Of a stretch of 64,000 nt of DNA, positions 29,492-39,134 are shown piece after piece. The translations under genes and the position numbers were made by a program. This DNA is from Bacillus sp. Xin1 (GTDB lineage: Bacteria > Bacillota > Bacilli > Bacillales > Bacillaceae_G). The stretch lies in assembly GCF_013314535.1 (NCBI RefSeq), contig NZ_JABUAE010000002.1, positions 62,001 to 126,000 on the forward strand, given 5' to 3'. Under the pieces are notes generated by a model. It was not told where the DNA came from. It saw only the letters and a program-made list of their open reading frames with translations, and made no database searches. How positions within the stretch are numbered: position 1 is the first letter of the stretch; every line of letters starts with the position of its first letter.

Positions 29492-30096
29492 AGGTAAAGA
29501 TTTGCGGCATTACTGATCTCGAGACAGCAAAACTTGCTTGTGAATATGGCGCAGATGCCATTGGATTTGTATTTGCGAAAAGCAAAAGGGAAATTACACC
29601 TGAAAAGGCAAAACAGATTATTGGTGAGCTTCCAGCTGACGTAATGAAAGTGGGCGTGTTTGTAAATGAATCGGTAGAAGTCATCCGGAAAATCGTAAAT
29701 GATTGTGGTTTAACGCATGTGCAACTACATGGGGATGAAGGGAATCATCATGTTAGAAGATTGAATATTCCGTCTATAAAGGCGGTTGGTGTGAGTTCGA
29801 GTGAAGATATAGAACAATCAACAGGCTATGAAGCAGATTTTCTCTTATTTGATAGTCCGAAAGAAAAGTTTCATGGTGGAAATGGTAAAACATTTTCATG
29901 GCAGTTACTAGAGCATATGCCAAATGAAATTCGAAAAAAGTGCATGTTAGCTGGTGGATTACGCATTGAAAACATTAAAGAAGCAATTGAAATTGTTAAG
30001 CCGTATATGGTGGACGTCAGCAGCGGAGTAGAAACAGATGGAAAGAAAGATAGTGAGAAAATAAAACAATTTATTAGAAAAGCGAAGGAGTGTTAA
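29488..30096 (+). CDS. trpF: Phosphoribosylanthranilate isomerase
   Basis: A 202-residue TIM barrel catalysing the Amadori rearrangement of phosphoribosylanthranilate. N-terminal [11 protein letters not shown] holds the catalytic Cys, and [13 protein letters not shown] near the C-terminus binds phosphate and carries general acid residues. Coupled to trpC by a 4-base overlap. Confidence 0.95.
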   Translation: MKVKICGITDLETAKLACEYGADAIGFVFAKSKREITPEKAKQIIGELPADVMKVGVFVNESVEVIRKIVNDCGLTHVQLHGDEGNHHVRRLNIPSIKAVGVSSSEDIEQSTGYEADFLLFDSPKEKFHGGNGKTFSWQLLEHMPNEIRKKCMLAGGLRIENIKEAIEIVKPYMVDVSSGVETDGKKDSEKIKQFIRKAKEC

Positions 30097-30098
30097 AC

Positions 30099-31292
30099 AT
30101 GCAATATGCATATCCAGATGAAAAAGGTCACTACGGTATATACGGAGGACGCTATGTTCCAGAAACACTGATGCAGTCCGTTTTAGAATTAGAAGAAGCA
30201 TATAAAGAAGCGATGCAAGATGAAGCATTTCAACAAGAATTAGAGCATTATTTACAAACGTATGTCGGAAGAGAAACACCGCTTTATTTTGCGGAGAATT
30301 TAACAAAGTATTGCGGCGGTGCAAAGATTTATTTAAAACGTGAAGATTTAAATCATACAGGTGCTCATAAAATTAACAATACAATTGGGCAAGCGCTTCT
30401 TGCAGTGCGAATGGGTAAGAAAAAGGTTGTAGCTGAAACAGGAGCTGGACAGCACGGAGTAGCAACCGCGACAGTGTGTGCCTTACTCGGTTTAGAGTGC
30501 GTCATTTTTATGGGAGAAGAAGATGTGAAACGTCAAAAGTTAAACGTCTTCAGAATGGAATTATTAGGAGCGAAAGTGGAAAGTGTTGCAGCAGGTAGTG
30601 GGACGTTAAAAGATGCAGTAAACGAAGCGCTTCGCTACTGGGTTGCACATGTGCACGATACGCACTATGTAATGGGATCTGTTCTTGGACCGCATCCATT
30701 CCCGCAAATTGTACGTGATTTTCAAAGTGTAATTGGGAAAGAAACGAAAAGGCAATATGAAGCATTAGAAGGAAAATTACCAGAAGCTGTTGTTGCTTGT
30801 ATTGGCGGTGGAAGTAACGCAATGGGAATGTTTTATCCGTTTGTACACGATGAAGAAGTTGCTCTTTACGGAGTCGAAGCAGCAGGAAAAGGGGTTCATA
30901 CAGAGAAACATGCAGCAACCTTAACAAAGGGAAGCGTTGGTGTCCTTCATGGTTCGATGATGTATCTCCTTCAAAATGAAGAAGGACAAATTCAGGAAGC
31001 ACATTCTATTTCTGCAGGTCTAGATTATCCAGGAGTTGGGCCAGAACATAGTCTGCTAAAAGATATTGGCCGTGTTTCTTATCACTCGATTACAGATGAT
31101 GAAGCGCTGGCTGCATTCCAGTTACTAACGAAAAAAGAAGGAATTATTCCGGCATTAGAAAGCTCGCATGCAGTGGCATATGCATTAAAACTTGCCCCTA
31201 CAATGAAGCAAGATGAAGGGCTTGTCATTTGTTTATCAGGCCGCGGTGATAAAGATGTTGAAAGTATAAAACGTTATATGGAAGAGGTGTAG
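30099..31292 (+). CDS. trpB: Tryptophan synthase beta chain
   Basis: Joins indole and serine to tryptophan with pyridoxal phosphate. PLP Lys lies in HTGAHKINN (about residue 87); [13 protein letters not shown] and GGGSNAMG bind substrate and phosphate. Length is about 397 residues. The ATG at 30099 is chosen because GAAGGAG lies 8 bases upstream; an in-frame GTG at 30090 overlaps that site. It forms an alpha2beta2 complex with TrpA, encoded 3 bases later. Confidence 0.96.
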   Translation: MQYAYPDEKGHYGIYGGRYVPETLMQSVLELEEAYKEAMQDEAFQQELEHYLQTYVGRETPLYFAENLTKYCGGAKIYLKREDLNHTGAHKINNTIGQALLAVRMGKKKVVAETGAGQHGVATATVCALLGLECVIFMGEEDVKRQKLNVFRMELLGAKVESVAAGSGTLKDAVNEALRYWVAHVHDTHYVMGSVLGPHPFPQIVRDFQSVIGKETKRQYEALEGKLPEAVVACIGGGSNAMGMFYPFVHDEEVALYGVEAAGKGVHTEKHAATLTKGSVGVLHGSMMYLLQNEEGQIQEAHSISAGLDYPGVGPEHSLLKDIGRVSYHSITDDEALAAFQLLTKKEGIIPALESSHAVAYALKLAPTMKQDEGLVICLSGRGDKDVESIKRYMEEV

Positions 31293-31295
31293 AAA

Positions 31296-32057
31296 ATGGG
31301 AGTAGAAAGAATTACAGCAGCGTTTCAAAATGGTAAAAAAGCATTCATCCCGTATGTAATGGGGGGAGATGGTGGTTTACAAAAGTTACAAGAGCAAATT
31401 CGTTTTCTAGATGAAGCAGGAGCGAGCATTGTTGAAATTGGTATCCCTTTTTCTGATCCAGTTGCAGATGGGCCGACAATTCAAAGGGCGGGAAAACGAG
31501 CATTAGATAATGGAACAACGCTCGGAGGGATCTTTCAAGCATTAGCGGAAGTAAGACAAGAAGCACAAATTCCATTTGTACTTATGACATACTTGAATCC
31601 GATTTTAGCATTTGGAAAAGAACGTTTTATAGGAAGCTGTTTGGAAGCTGGCGTAGATGGAATTATCGTTCCTGATCTGCCATACGAAGAGCAAAATATT
31701 ATTGCACCCCTCCTTCGTGATGCGAATATCGCACTCATTCCACTTGTTACGGTAACGAGTCCGGTTGAACGGATTGAAAAAATTACGAGGGAATCACAAG
31801 GCTTCGTCTATGCGGTAACAGTTGCAGGTGTCACAGGCGCAAGACAGGACTTTAAACAAGAGATTCATAGCTATTTGGAAAAGGTAAAAGCACATGTGCA
31901 TCTCCCAGTAGTTGCTGGATTTGGGATTTCAACGACTGAGCATATAGAAGAGATGATTACTGTGTGTGATGGGGTTGTTGTAGGGAGTAAAGTAATTGAG
32001 TTGTTAGAAGCAGAAAAGAAAGAAGAGATTTGTGAGTTGATTGCTGCGGTGAAATAA
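31296..32057 (+). CDS. trpA: Tryptophan synthase alpha chain
   Basis: A 253-residue TIM barrel that cleaves indole-3-glycerol phosphate and channels indole to Trp[18 protein letters not shown] contains the catalytic Glu and Asp; [10 protein letters not shown] and GFGIST are also typical. Last gene of the trp operon. A truncated bcr1 repeat, with a hairpin, begins 6 bases after the stop and may contribute to transcript ending. Confidence 0.96.
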   Translation: MGVERITAAFQNGKKAFIPYVMGGDGGLQKLQEQIRFLDEAGASIVEIGIPFSDPVADGPTIQRAGKRALDNGTTLGGIFQALAEVRQEAQIPFVLMTYLNPILAFGKERFIGSCLEAGVDGIIVPDLPYEEQNIIAPLLRDANIALIPLVTVTSPVERIEKITRESQGFVYAVTVAGVTGARQDFKQEIHSYLEKVKAHVHLPVVAGFGISTTEHIEEMITVCDGVVVGSKVIELLEAEKKEEICELIAAVK

Positions 32058-32063
32058 GAATTG

Positions 32064-32156
32064 GTGGGGGTCTTACTGCCCGTAAAAGCCCGATTGGTTC
32101 AACTAATAATCAGTGGGGGATGAAGAAAACCCCCACTGATTAAAGTTTCACTTTAT
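32064..32156 (+). repeat. 5'-truncated bcr1 element
   Basis: Keeps the right 93 bases: ACTGCCCGTAAAAGCCCG core, TTCAACTAATAATCAG variant, the CAGTGGGGG/CCCCCACTG hairpin and the GTTTCACTTTAT end. The left 60 or so bases are missing. It follows trpA immediately. Confidence 0.85.
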
Positions 32157-32254
32157 CAGCGATTCTTCAAATATATCGACAGTTTCTTCGATTATATCGG
32201 CGAAAATATATCGGCGATTCGACAAAGGATATCGACCAAACGACAAATGACGAC
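32157..32254. other. TCG-rich spaced-motif tract
   Basis: About 100 bases where TATCG, TCGAC, TCGGCGA and ACGACAAA words recur every 8 to 20 bases. No gene is visible. The function is unknown. Confidence 0.4.
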
Positions 32255-32288
32255 AAAAAGAGACTCCCTGTAAAGGAGCCTCTTTTAT
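32255..32288 (-). terminator. Rho-independent terminator
   Basis: AAAAGAG then CTCC pairs with GGAG then CTCTTTT. Both flanks are A/T runs, so it may stop the minus-strand gene and read-through from trp. Confidence 0.75.
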
Positions 32289-32290
32289 TA

Positions 32291-32851
32291 TTAACCTAAT
32301 GGGTTTTCACCAAATCGTTTCCAAAGTTTTGGAAAACGTTTTGCTAATCCTTCTTCATCATCTTCATCCCAATCGAATTCAATGTCAGGCATAGATGAAT
32401 CGTGTCCCTTTTCATCTAATAAAGAGTCAAATTTATCCCAAATATCGTCGTCCCATTCTATATCTCCCGTTTCTTTTAAAGAAAAAGCTTCAAGGGCTAC
32501 GCTTAACATTTCTTCAAACTCTGGAATAATTTCTTCCTCTTCATAAAAAGAAGGAATTAAGTTTGCTAGATTATCAGGATTTTGCATGGCTGATTCAAAC
32601 ACTTCTTGTCCGCATGCAATGAGCCAGCCTCTGAAGTAATCAAAGGAATCATCAGAGCATCCACCTAGAATAATATACGCAGCTGCCCATAGAGAGGATG
32701 TATAAGATTCTTTGAAAGCAGTCTGAAAGTGGATTTCATAGTCTGCAATTTCACTTGTAGATCGCGAAGCTAATTGTTCAATTAGCCAATCGCTCGTTTC
32801 GTCTTTTTCCATCATTTCTGAAATGAGTTGCCAAAATTGTTCTTTATTCAT
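32291..32851 (-). CDS. DUF4240-like acidic protein
   Basis: A 186-residue protein starting MNKEQFWQLISEMM, with YFRGWLIACGQEVFESAM in the middle; this layout resembles DUF4240 proteins of unknown function. The C-terminal 50 residues are very acidic (DEDDEEGLAKRFP). The ATG has AAAGGAG about 9 bases upstream. It stands alone on the minus strand. The function is unknown; relatives are sometimes near toxin-immunity loci, but nothing here supports that. Confidence 0.65.
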   Translation of the reverse strand: MNKEQFWQLISEMMEKDETSDWLIEQLASRSTSEIADYEIHFQTAFKESYTSSLWAAAYIILGGCSDDSFDYFRGWLIACGQEVFESAMQNPDNLANLIPSFYEEEEIIPEFEEMLSVALEAFSLKETGDIEWDDDIWDKFDSLLDEKGHDSSMPDIEFDWDEDDEEGLAKRFPKLWKRFGENPLG

Positions 32852-33012
32852 TGTTAGCGCTCCTTTTAAAACGGTATTTGTTTGTAGTGTAACATTTTTT
32901 CAATCCTTCACTTGATAAAGAATGGTAAAAAACTGTTGTGAAATGAATTGAATATTTCGACATCTGTTATATAATAGTTACAATTGTATCTTATAAGAAA
33001 TGAGATGATGGT

Positions 33013-34509
33013 ATGGCTGTACTGTTAGCCCTTATTCCAATCATGATGATTTTTATTTGTTTATTTATTTTTAAGCAAACATCGCTGAAAGCATCGCTAA
33101 TTTCCTATGCAGTATGCGGTGGAATCGTTTTACTCACGCCCATGTTTCGACTGCAAATCGGGGAGGTCATGCATGCAACTATTAAGGGCTGGTTAATTTG
33201 TTTTATTGTTGGCTATGTTTTGTTTTTTGGTATTTTTTTATTTCACCTCATGAACAAAATGGGGTATATCGATCAAGTGGCACGTTTTATCGAACAAGTT
33301 ACTCATGATCGATTATTACAAATGCTCTTAATGTGTTTTGGAATTTGTCCACTTATTGAATCAGTGAGCGGATTTGGGATTGGTTTTATGGTGGCAGCTC
33401 CTATTTTTCTCTCGCTCGGTTATAAACCGTTTCAAGCGGTGTTACTCTCTTTTATCGGTTTATTGGCGAGTTCTTGGGGAGCGATGGCAACGGGAACGAT
33501 TATTGGATCGCAGCTTATTAACATGCCATTAGTAAACTTAGGAACTAGTACAGCATTACTCAGTATTCCTTTTTTTGCATACTTTATTTTCCTTTCTTTG
33601 TATGTAGTTGGAGGTTGGCAAGCAATTAAGCAAAAGTGGAAGGAAGGAATGGGCTTTTTTCTTTTGTTTTCTATATCAATCTATCTTTCTAACGCATACG
33701 TAAGTGTTGAGTTAGCAGGGATTTTAAGTTCCATTGTAACAATTACATTTGGTTTTCTTATCATTAAAATGAAAGCGAAGCAAGGGAAGGAGGTTTTATC
33801 GGAGCATGCTGCAACGACGCAGCGAGAAGTTTCTATCGTGAAAATTATAAGCCCTTATTTATTTTTAACAGTTTGTATTTTGCTTTCTCGTCTCATTCCA
33901 TCGCTACATAATATGCTCGGGTCTTATGCTGTTCTTGATTTACCGGCGTACTCTTACAAACTAGCATTACTATATTCACCTGGATTTTGGCTTGGGGTTA
34001 CATGTTTATTTACCATCATTTTTTTCCGTATTCCTTCTATTATTATAAAACAATCTTTATCGCAAACGATTAAACAATGGATACCGTTTGCGATTACAAC
34101 GACAATGTTCATTGCCATTTCAGAATTAATGGGCGCTGCTGGTATGCACACATTATTAGCGGAAGCAGCAGGAAATACATTTGGAACGTTATTTGTCTTT
34201 GTTGCCCCGTTCATCGGTGCAATTGGTGGTTTTTTAACGGGAAGTAACGCAGGATCAAATGCGATGTTTATTAAACTACAAATGCAAACCGCGCAGAATG
34301 TAGGGCTTCCGTGGCAATATGTGACGACTCTGCAAAATACAGCATCATCTGTAGCGACAATTGCTTGTCCATCACGAATTACACTTGGGGCTTACTTATG
34401 TAATATCCCGTTTCGTGAGAATGAACTACTAAAGAAGACAACGCTTATGATTTTCGGAGCGGTGTTGATTGTAGTGGTGGAAGTTGCCGGATGGTATGTA
34501 TTGCAATGA
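33013..34509 (+). CDS. L-lactate permease family transporter
   Basis: A 498-residue integral membrane protein of the LctP family with about 12 to 14 hydrophobic segments. Family landmarks are PLIESVSGFGIGFMVAAP near residue 118, then GLLASSWGAMATGTIIG, and GFLTGSNAGSNAMF near the C-terminus. These transporters move lactate or glycolate with protons. The cereus group has several paralogues, so the substrate is uncertain. It is monocistronic with a terminator directly after the stop. Confidence 0.88.
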   Translation: MAVLLALIPIMMIFICLFIFKQTSLKASLISYAVCGGIVLLTPMFRLQIGEVMHATIKGWLICFIVGYVLFFGIFLFHLMNKMGYIDQVARFIEQVTHDRLLQMLLMCFGICPLIESVSGFGIGFMVAAPIFLSLGYKPFQAVLLSFIGLLASSWGAMATGTIIGSQLINMPLVNLGTSTALLSIPFFAYFIFLSLYVVGGWQAIKQKWKEGMGFFLLFSISIYLSNAYVSVELAGILSSIVTITFGFLIIKMKAKQGKEVLSEHAATTQREVSIVKIISPYLFLTVCILLSRLIPSLHNMLGSYAVLDLPAYSYKLALLYSPGFWLGVTCLFTIIFFRIPSIIIKQSLSQTIKQWIPFAITTTMFIAISELMGAAGMHTLLAEAAGNTFGTLFVFVAPFIGAIGGFLTGSNAGSNAMFIKLQMQTAQNVGLPWQYVTTLQNTASSVATIACPSRITLGAYLCNIPFRENELLKKTTLMIFGAVLIVVVEVAGWYVLQ

Positions 34510-34537
34510 AATCCTCTGTTTAAGGAGGATTTTTGTT
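34507..34537 (+). terminator. Rho-independent terminator
   Basis: AAATCCTC pairs with GAGGATTT, then TTTG. It begins at the stop codon of the permease. Confidence 0.8.
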
Positions 34538-34597
34538 TGTAAGTGGATAATGTATAAAAGAACAAGTGTTTCTATTTTATGAAGAGGAGATGATCCC

Positions 34598-35281
34598 ATG
34601 CCCTTAAAAAACTACGGAGTCCTAAAAGGTATAGCATTGCAATCTATGATTGGAAAAGGGAAAACACCTCATTATCAAGTTCATTTGCAAGATGAATCAG
34701 GAGTAGACTATCGCATTGCAATTAATGTAAAATCACAAAGTTATCCATCCGAGGTATTATATTTTGCAAGTGAAAATATAAAATCAGAAGCGATTACGAT
34801 TTTACCGACATTACCTTTTGGTTTTACTGAAATTAAAGACAATAAGCCAGAGATTGCACTAGATTATGTAAGAGGAAATCTATTTGATTCCAAGCAGATG
34901 ATTCCTTTGCCACCAGAAAAGTCGGGAGCTAATAATGATTTAAATGAAAAAATCGAACATTATATAAAACGAGCAATAGAGGAAAAGGCAATTATTTATG
35001 CATTTGGAGAACGGTGGGGTCCAGAACATAATACACCTGACCGATATTTTCATTTTAAACCTGGTAACGGCATCCATGATATTCATATGAACCAAGGAAA
35101 TGTGGAGGAGTGGGAGAATGATGATGGCGTGTGGCAAGATGGTGGCATATTCATCCACTTTGAGAAAGAGGAAAAGTGGATTGGAATTTTCCTTGCATTT
35201 CAATCGCAGTCTTGGTGTACGGATGAAGAGGGGCATGCTCGTATTCCTGTGGAGCAGTGTAATTATAAAGGGGGAAATTAA
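34598..35281 (+). CDS. yukJ: YukJ/DUF2278 family protein
   Basis: A 227-residue protein starting PLKNYGVLKGIAL, followed by TPHYQVHLQDESGVDYRIAINV, typical of DUF2278 (YukJ). A central GIHDIHMNQGN motif is the family hallmark. The function is not established. The ATG has GAAGAGGAG upstream. It ends in a terminator shared with the convergent membrane gene. Confidence 0.85.
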   Translation: MPLKNYGVLKGIALQSMIGKGKTPHYQVHLQDESGVDYRIAINVKSQSYPSEVLYFASENIKSEAITILPTLPFGFTEIKDNKPEIALDYVRGNLFDSKQMIPLPPEKSGANNDLNEKIEHYIKRAIEEKAIIYAFGERWGPEHNTPDRYFHFKPGNGIHDIHMNQGNVEEWENDDGVWQDGGIFIHFEKEEKWIGIFLAFQSQSWCTDEEGHARIPVEQCNYKGGN

Positions 35282-35283
35282 GC

Positions 35284-35321
35284 AAAACAGCTAGTTCATC
35301 TCGAACTAGCTGTTTTAATTT
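35284..35321 (+). terminator. Bidirectional terminator
   Basis: AAAACAGCTAGTTC pairs with GAACTAGCTGTTTT. It overlaps the last codons of the convergent minus-strand gene. Confidence 0.9.
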
Positions 35322-36129
35322 TGTAGAAAATATAGCTTATGAGTGTAGAGATACAAGAAAAGAGTATCGCTATGCTTGAAAAAGCAAGTACATCCATATT
35401 ATATTTCACTACATTCCCTATCAACTGATTACTATCATAATGAAACAACGCTGCTATCGTATTGAATAGGAATAAGACGATAAATATAGTAATCACACCA
35501 TCTAATGAACCTTCTATATCCGGTTTACTCAAGGCGATATGTGCAGAGATACAAATCGCGATGAAAAGAAACAGCCAAAAGGAAGGTGTAGAAAGGTTAC
35601 TAATCGTAAAAAGACTTTTTAATAAGAGAAATGAGGATACAAAAATATTTTGCAGCATATCGATGTTGATAGAAGTAACTTGCGTATTTGTTTCAAGAGC
35701 ACGTATAAAGACCGAATAAGATTGTGGTACGAAATAATACATCAAAAGGATTAATGCGGCCATTCCTGAAAAAATAGGAGCAATTCCGATGAAGAAATTT
35801 CCTATCCGTTGATAGATACTTCTTTGATTATATTGGTGCCTTACATAACCTAAATAACCGTTACTTGTATCGGTTGGAAAGAGCTGCATTGCTACGATTT
35901 GATGTCTGAATAGGACGCACATAACAGCATGTCCAAGTTCATGGATAGGGACACCGATCCATGCGGATAAAAGGAAGCCTTTCTTGCCAAAAGCTCTCGT
36001 CCAATATGTTCGTGTAAGAGATTCTAAATAACCTAATAGAAAACCAACCAAAATGATGATACCGATTAAAGAGAATAGTTGCACGAAACTAGTAATAAAG
36101 ATTTGAAAAAGTGAGTGTACAAGTTCCAT
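35296..36129 (-). CDS. Membrane protein with HExxH motif (M50-like putative metallopeptidase)
   Basis: A 277-residue protein with about six to seven membrane segments. Near residue 60 it carries WIGVPIHELGHAVMC, where HELGH matches the zinc-binding HExxH of intramembrane M50-type proteases. A second metal ligand, usually an NPDG-like Asp, is not obvious, so activity is uncertain. The ribosome site is weak (TTGGACA). No family is recognised with confidence. It sits alone between a terminator and a bcr1 element. The last codons form part of the shared terminator stem. Confidence 0.6.
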   Translation of the reverse strand: MELVHSLFQIFITSFVQLFSLIGIIILVGFLLGYLESLTRTYWTRAFGKKGFLLSAWIGVPIHELGHAVMCVLFRHQIVAMQLFPTDTSNGYLGYVRHQYNQRSIYQRIGNFFIGIAPIFSGMAALILLMYYFVPQSYSVFIRALETNTQVTSINIDMLQNIFVSSFLLLKSLFTISNLSTPSFWLFLFIAICISAHIALSKPDIEGSLDGVITIFIVLFLFNTIAALFHYDSNQLIGNVVKYNMDVLAFSSIAILFSCISTLISYIFYKIKTASSR

Positions 36130-36154
36130 AGTTTTTGTCCAATCTATTATTTTT

Positions 36155-36307
36155 ATCCCGCATTAACGGGCAGTAATACTCCCACCTCAAAATTCGGCAG
36201 GAGCAAAGAAGTTAGGTGGGAGATAAACTGCCCGTAAAAGCCCGATTGGTTCAACTAATAATCAGTGGGGGTGGAGAAACCCCCCACTGATTAAAGTTTC
36301 ACTTTAT
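36155..36307 (+). repeat. Full-length bcr1 element (TTCAACTAA variant)
   Basis: About 153 bases from ATCCCGCATTAACGGGCAG to AGTTTCACTTTAT, flanked by TTTAT at both ends. CCGCATTAACGGGCAG can pair with ACTGCCCG, and CAGTGGGGG with CCCCCACTG. bcr1 is a known mobile-looking repeat specific to the cereus group. Confidence 0.92.
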
Positions 36308-36465
36308 GGTGTATAAGCTTTTTCATATTGTATATAGATAGAAAGGTTTTTGTCAAAATGTTACTAGAAAGAAGGGCGAGATTCTTGTAGTCATGTTTCC
36401 TCTCCTCGTACATATATTGAATTTGTAGCAGCTTAGAAGATACATGCTAAGGGGGAGATGATAAG

Positions 36466-37254
36466 ATGACGTGTCCAAAATGTAACACCGAGCATACAAG
36501 CGAAGCGAAATTTTGTGGGAATTGCGGGCATGCACTAACAGAACAAGCCGCGGGACATCGTGAACAGCAAGCAGAACAGCAGTTGATTAGGTCAGCACCT
36601 ACGCAGGCAGCAGGATCAAATGAAAAGGTAGAGCAAGCAAAGCAATTTGCGAGTGGCTATTTCCAGTTTTTTAAGAATGCATTGAAAGCTCCGTCAGCAA
36701 TTATGAAAAGTGGACATATTGAGGTAAGGAATGGGATTGTAAGTCTTGTTCTTATTTGTTTTTTATTTGCTTGTCTGTTTTATCGAATGATGAGTCAGGC
36801 TACATCGGTTGCGACGAGATTCGCACCTGAAGTACCTGCACCTTCATTTTTTGGAGAATCTGTTAAAGTCTTTCTCTTTTTATTAATTTTGGTTCTTTTT
36901 GCTGGGTTTATTGTTTTTGTAAGTGGAAAGTTGATGAAATCATCTTTTTCTTTTTTGGAAACATTAGGTGTTTGGGGAACAGTATCGACACCAGTTGTCG
37001 CTGTGCTTGTTATCGCACTTTTATTTAGCTTTTTAACAATTTTTTTAGCAGCTTTCTTTTTAGGGATTGCTATATCGTGGATGGGCGTATGTATGATTGT
37101 TTCAATCGTAAAGTTAGACCGAGGTGGATTAGATCCAGTGTATACACTAATTGTTGCGAATATTTTGGTTTCAATTGCCATCTGGATTATCCTTTGGTCT
37201 TATATCCAAACAATCATTAATACCTTAACGGGAAGTTTCTCAGGCTTCTATTAA
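36466..37254 (+). CDS. Zinc-ribbon membrane protein
   Basis: A 262-residue protein with an N-terminal zinc ribbon (CPKCNTEHTSEAKFCGNCG), a polar Gln-rich linker, and about four hydrophobic segments from residue 88 on (CFLFACLFY, then FLFLLILVLFAGF). It resembles YIP1-like or DUF6574-type membrane proteins, function unknown. GGGGGAGATG precedes the ATG. It is followed 16 bases later by a second zinc-ribbon membrane gene, so the pair is likely one operon and acts together at the membrane. Confidence 0.7.
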   Translation: MTCPKCNTEHTSEAKFCGNCGHALTEQAAGHREQQAEQQLIRSAPTQAAGSNEKVEQAKQFASGYFQFFKNALKAPSAIMKSGHIEVRNGIVSLVLICFLFACLFYRMMSQATSVATRFAPEVPAPSFFGESVKVFLFLLILVLFAGFIVFVSGKLMKSSFSFLETLGVWGTVSTPVVAVLVIALLFSFLTIFLAAFFLGIAISWMGVCMIVSIVKLDRGGLDPVYTLIVANILVSIAIWIILWSYIQTIINTLTGSFSGFY

Positions 37255-37270
37255 AAAGGTGGCTGAACGG

Positions 37271-38530
37271 ATGAGCGTGTGTACAAAATGCGGTTCGCAA
37301 TTAATGGATGGCGTGCAATTTTGTCAAAGCTGTGGAATGAGAAGAGCTGAATATGAACGGAGAGGAAACGAAGAGGTATCCCATGTACGAAGGAAGAGGA
37401 GCACAGGGAAAAAAATATGGATTGGGGTTATCATTCTTCTTATTCTCAGCTTAGGCGGGGCGTACATGTATGGGGCAAAGTATTATTCTGCAGAAGCGCA
37501 AATTGATAGAATGATTACGATCTTACAAGAAAGAGATGCAGAGAAATTCATTGATATTGTGACGACAGATGATCCGCAATTTGTAGTCGATAAAGAGAGT
37601 GTAGCACCATTGTTTTCTTATATAAAAGAATTCCCTGCCTATGTGAATGATTTAAAAGCTTCTATCCAACAACAAAGGAAGAAGCAAAGTGATGTAGAAA
37701 AAGTAGACTTTGTATTAACGAAGGATGGAAAATACTTATTTCTATTTGATCGATATAAATTGAAAGCAAAAACGTATTACGCATCGCTTCTTACAAATGA
37801 AAAAGATGCGTTGTTAAAAATAAATGGAAAAGAGTTAGATAAGACGACTGATAAAATGTTTGAAAAGCAATATGGGCCATTTTTTCCAGGGGTTCAAACG
37901 TTTCAATCAGAGTTTAAAAATGATTATGTGAAGCTAAAGCGTGAAGAAAAGGTCGTACTTATGAAGCAAAATCAAAATAATGTAACGGTTGATCTTTCGT
38001 TAAAAGGCCATTACATCACGATTCAAACAAATGTAGCAGGGGCGACATTATATGCCAATCAGAAACCAATTACGACGCTCACAGGGGAAGAATTTAAGTG
38101 GGGACCGGTAGCTACGGATGGGAGCGTCTCGATTTATTTAGAAAAAGAGGGCGCAAGCGGAAAAGAGAGAACAAAGGTGGAACCTATATCAACAAACCAA
38201 TACTATACATTATCGTTTCAAAAAAAATCTGAAGAACAACCGAAATCTTCTTATTCACCACCAGTAACAACGAAGTATGTGTATAACGGATTTTTCTTTC
38301 CTGATAGTCATATTCGGAAGTTAACAAGTGCAGAGTTAAATTTCTTAACAAAAGAACAATTACGGATTGCGAGAAATGAAATATACGCTCGGCATGGGCA
38401 TATTTTTCAAACGAAAGATATGCAGGCCTACTTTTTAAGTCAGTCCTGGTATCGGGAAAATCCGTATTATACAGGAGAGTTGAATGATGTCGAGATGTAT
38501 AATGTTGAGCTTATAAAGTCAAAGGAATAG
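37271..38530 (+). CDS. Zinc-ribbon, single-span protein with TcaA-like and YARHG domains
   Basis: About 419 residues. The N-terminus is a zinc ribbon (CTKCGSQLMDGVQFCQSCG). A membrane span follows at about residues 48-66. The extracellular part has repeated TcaA-like domains, and the C-terminus is a YARHG domain (ARNEIYARHGHIF). This architecture is shared with YvbJ/TcaA-type envelope proteins, linked to cell-wall stress. I set the start at the ATG at 37271, with GGTGG about 8 bases upstream; a GTG at 37259 is in frame. The partner gene precedes it. Confidence 0.8.
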   Translation: MSVCTKCGSQLMDGVQFCQSCGMRRAEYERRGNEEVSHVRRKRSTGKKIWIGVIILLILSLGGAYMYGAKYYSAEAQIDRMITILQERDAEKFIDIVTTDDPQFVVDKESVAPLFSYIKEFPAYVNDLKASIQQQRKKQSDVEKVDFVLTKDGKYLFLFDRYKLKAKTYYASLLTNEKDALLKINGKELDKTTDKMFEKQYGPFFPGVQTFQSEFKNDYVKLKREEKVVLMKQNQNNVTVDLSLKGHYITIQTNVAGATLYANQKPITTLTGEEFKWGPVATDGSVSIYLEKEGASGKERTKVEPISTNQYYTLSFQKKSEEQPKSSYSPPVTTKYVYNGFFFPDSHIRKLTSAELNFLTKEQLRIARNEIYARHGHIFQTKDMQAYFLSQSWYRENPYYTGELNDVEMYNVELIKSKE

Positions 38531-38562
38531 GTAGAAGAATTCACTTTTTATGTTGTAAAAAT

Positions 38563-38600
38563 AAAAGGTACATCATCAATGATGGTGATGTACCTTTTTT
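38563..38600 (+). terminator. Bidirectional terminator
   Basis: AAAAGGTACATCA pairs with TGATGTACCTTTT, with T-run. It separates two convergent genes. Confidence 0.9.
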
Positions 38601-38601
38601 A

Positions 38602-39030
38602 TTATTTTTGTAGTGGTATAAGGGCAGCTTTAGCTGGTTCGCGTGAAAAAAAGATATGAAAGAGAAAGTTGACCCTACTCGATTTTCCAGTTGTACTAGC
38701 TTGGACATCGGATAAAGCACTGGAAGAAAGTATGGCTTCTGAATTCGGTGGAACTGTAATCTCGAGTCTACTGTTTAATTTTTCTGATACGACAACTTTT
38801 ACTGCATCGTAAGAGAGGTTGATAATTTTAAGAATACCAAGTGGATAGACCGCCTCATCAGGCTGAGAGGTAGATGCAAATAGGGTGGATTTCCAAATTT
38901 CTTGAAAAAAGGTATCGCTATCAACTGCCCAAGCCTCTGCATCGTAGATTGTTGCATGAATACTGAATTCTTGTTCAAGTGGTTGAGCAATTTTGGATTC
39001 AGCAGGAGTAGAAATAAAATTACTACACAT
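38602..39030 (-). CDS. Small beta-rich protein, possibly endospore-appendage (DUF3992)-like
   Basis: A 142-residue protein with one Cys at position 2 and no signal peptide. FFQEIWKSTLFASTS, then LGILKIINLSYDAVKVVV, LEITVPPNSEAILSSSAL and FLFHIFFSREP give a strand order similar to Ena endospore-appendage subunits, which fold as jelly-roll beta sandwiches. However, the N-terminal connector with several Cys that cross-links Ena fibres is not seen. The call is therefore tentative; another beta-sandwich surface protein is possible. AGGTGAACAG lies upstream. It converges with the YARHG gene and stands alone. Confidence 0.45.
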   Translation of the reverse strand: MCSNFISTPAESKIAQPLEQEFSIHATIYDAEAWAVDSDTFFQEIWKSTLFASTSQPDEAVYPLGILKIINLSYDAVKVVVSEKLNSRLEITVPPNSEAILSSSALSDVQASTTGKSSRVNFLFHIFFSREPAKAALIPLQK

Positions 39031-39134
39031 TGAGTCTGTTCACCTACTTTCCATTGTGACTGTTATAGCATATTAATAATCAGATTTATAAGACACGACG
39101 TTTTACCTATAATGTTCAAAGGATGTTTAAGGTA

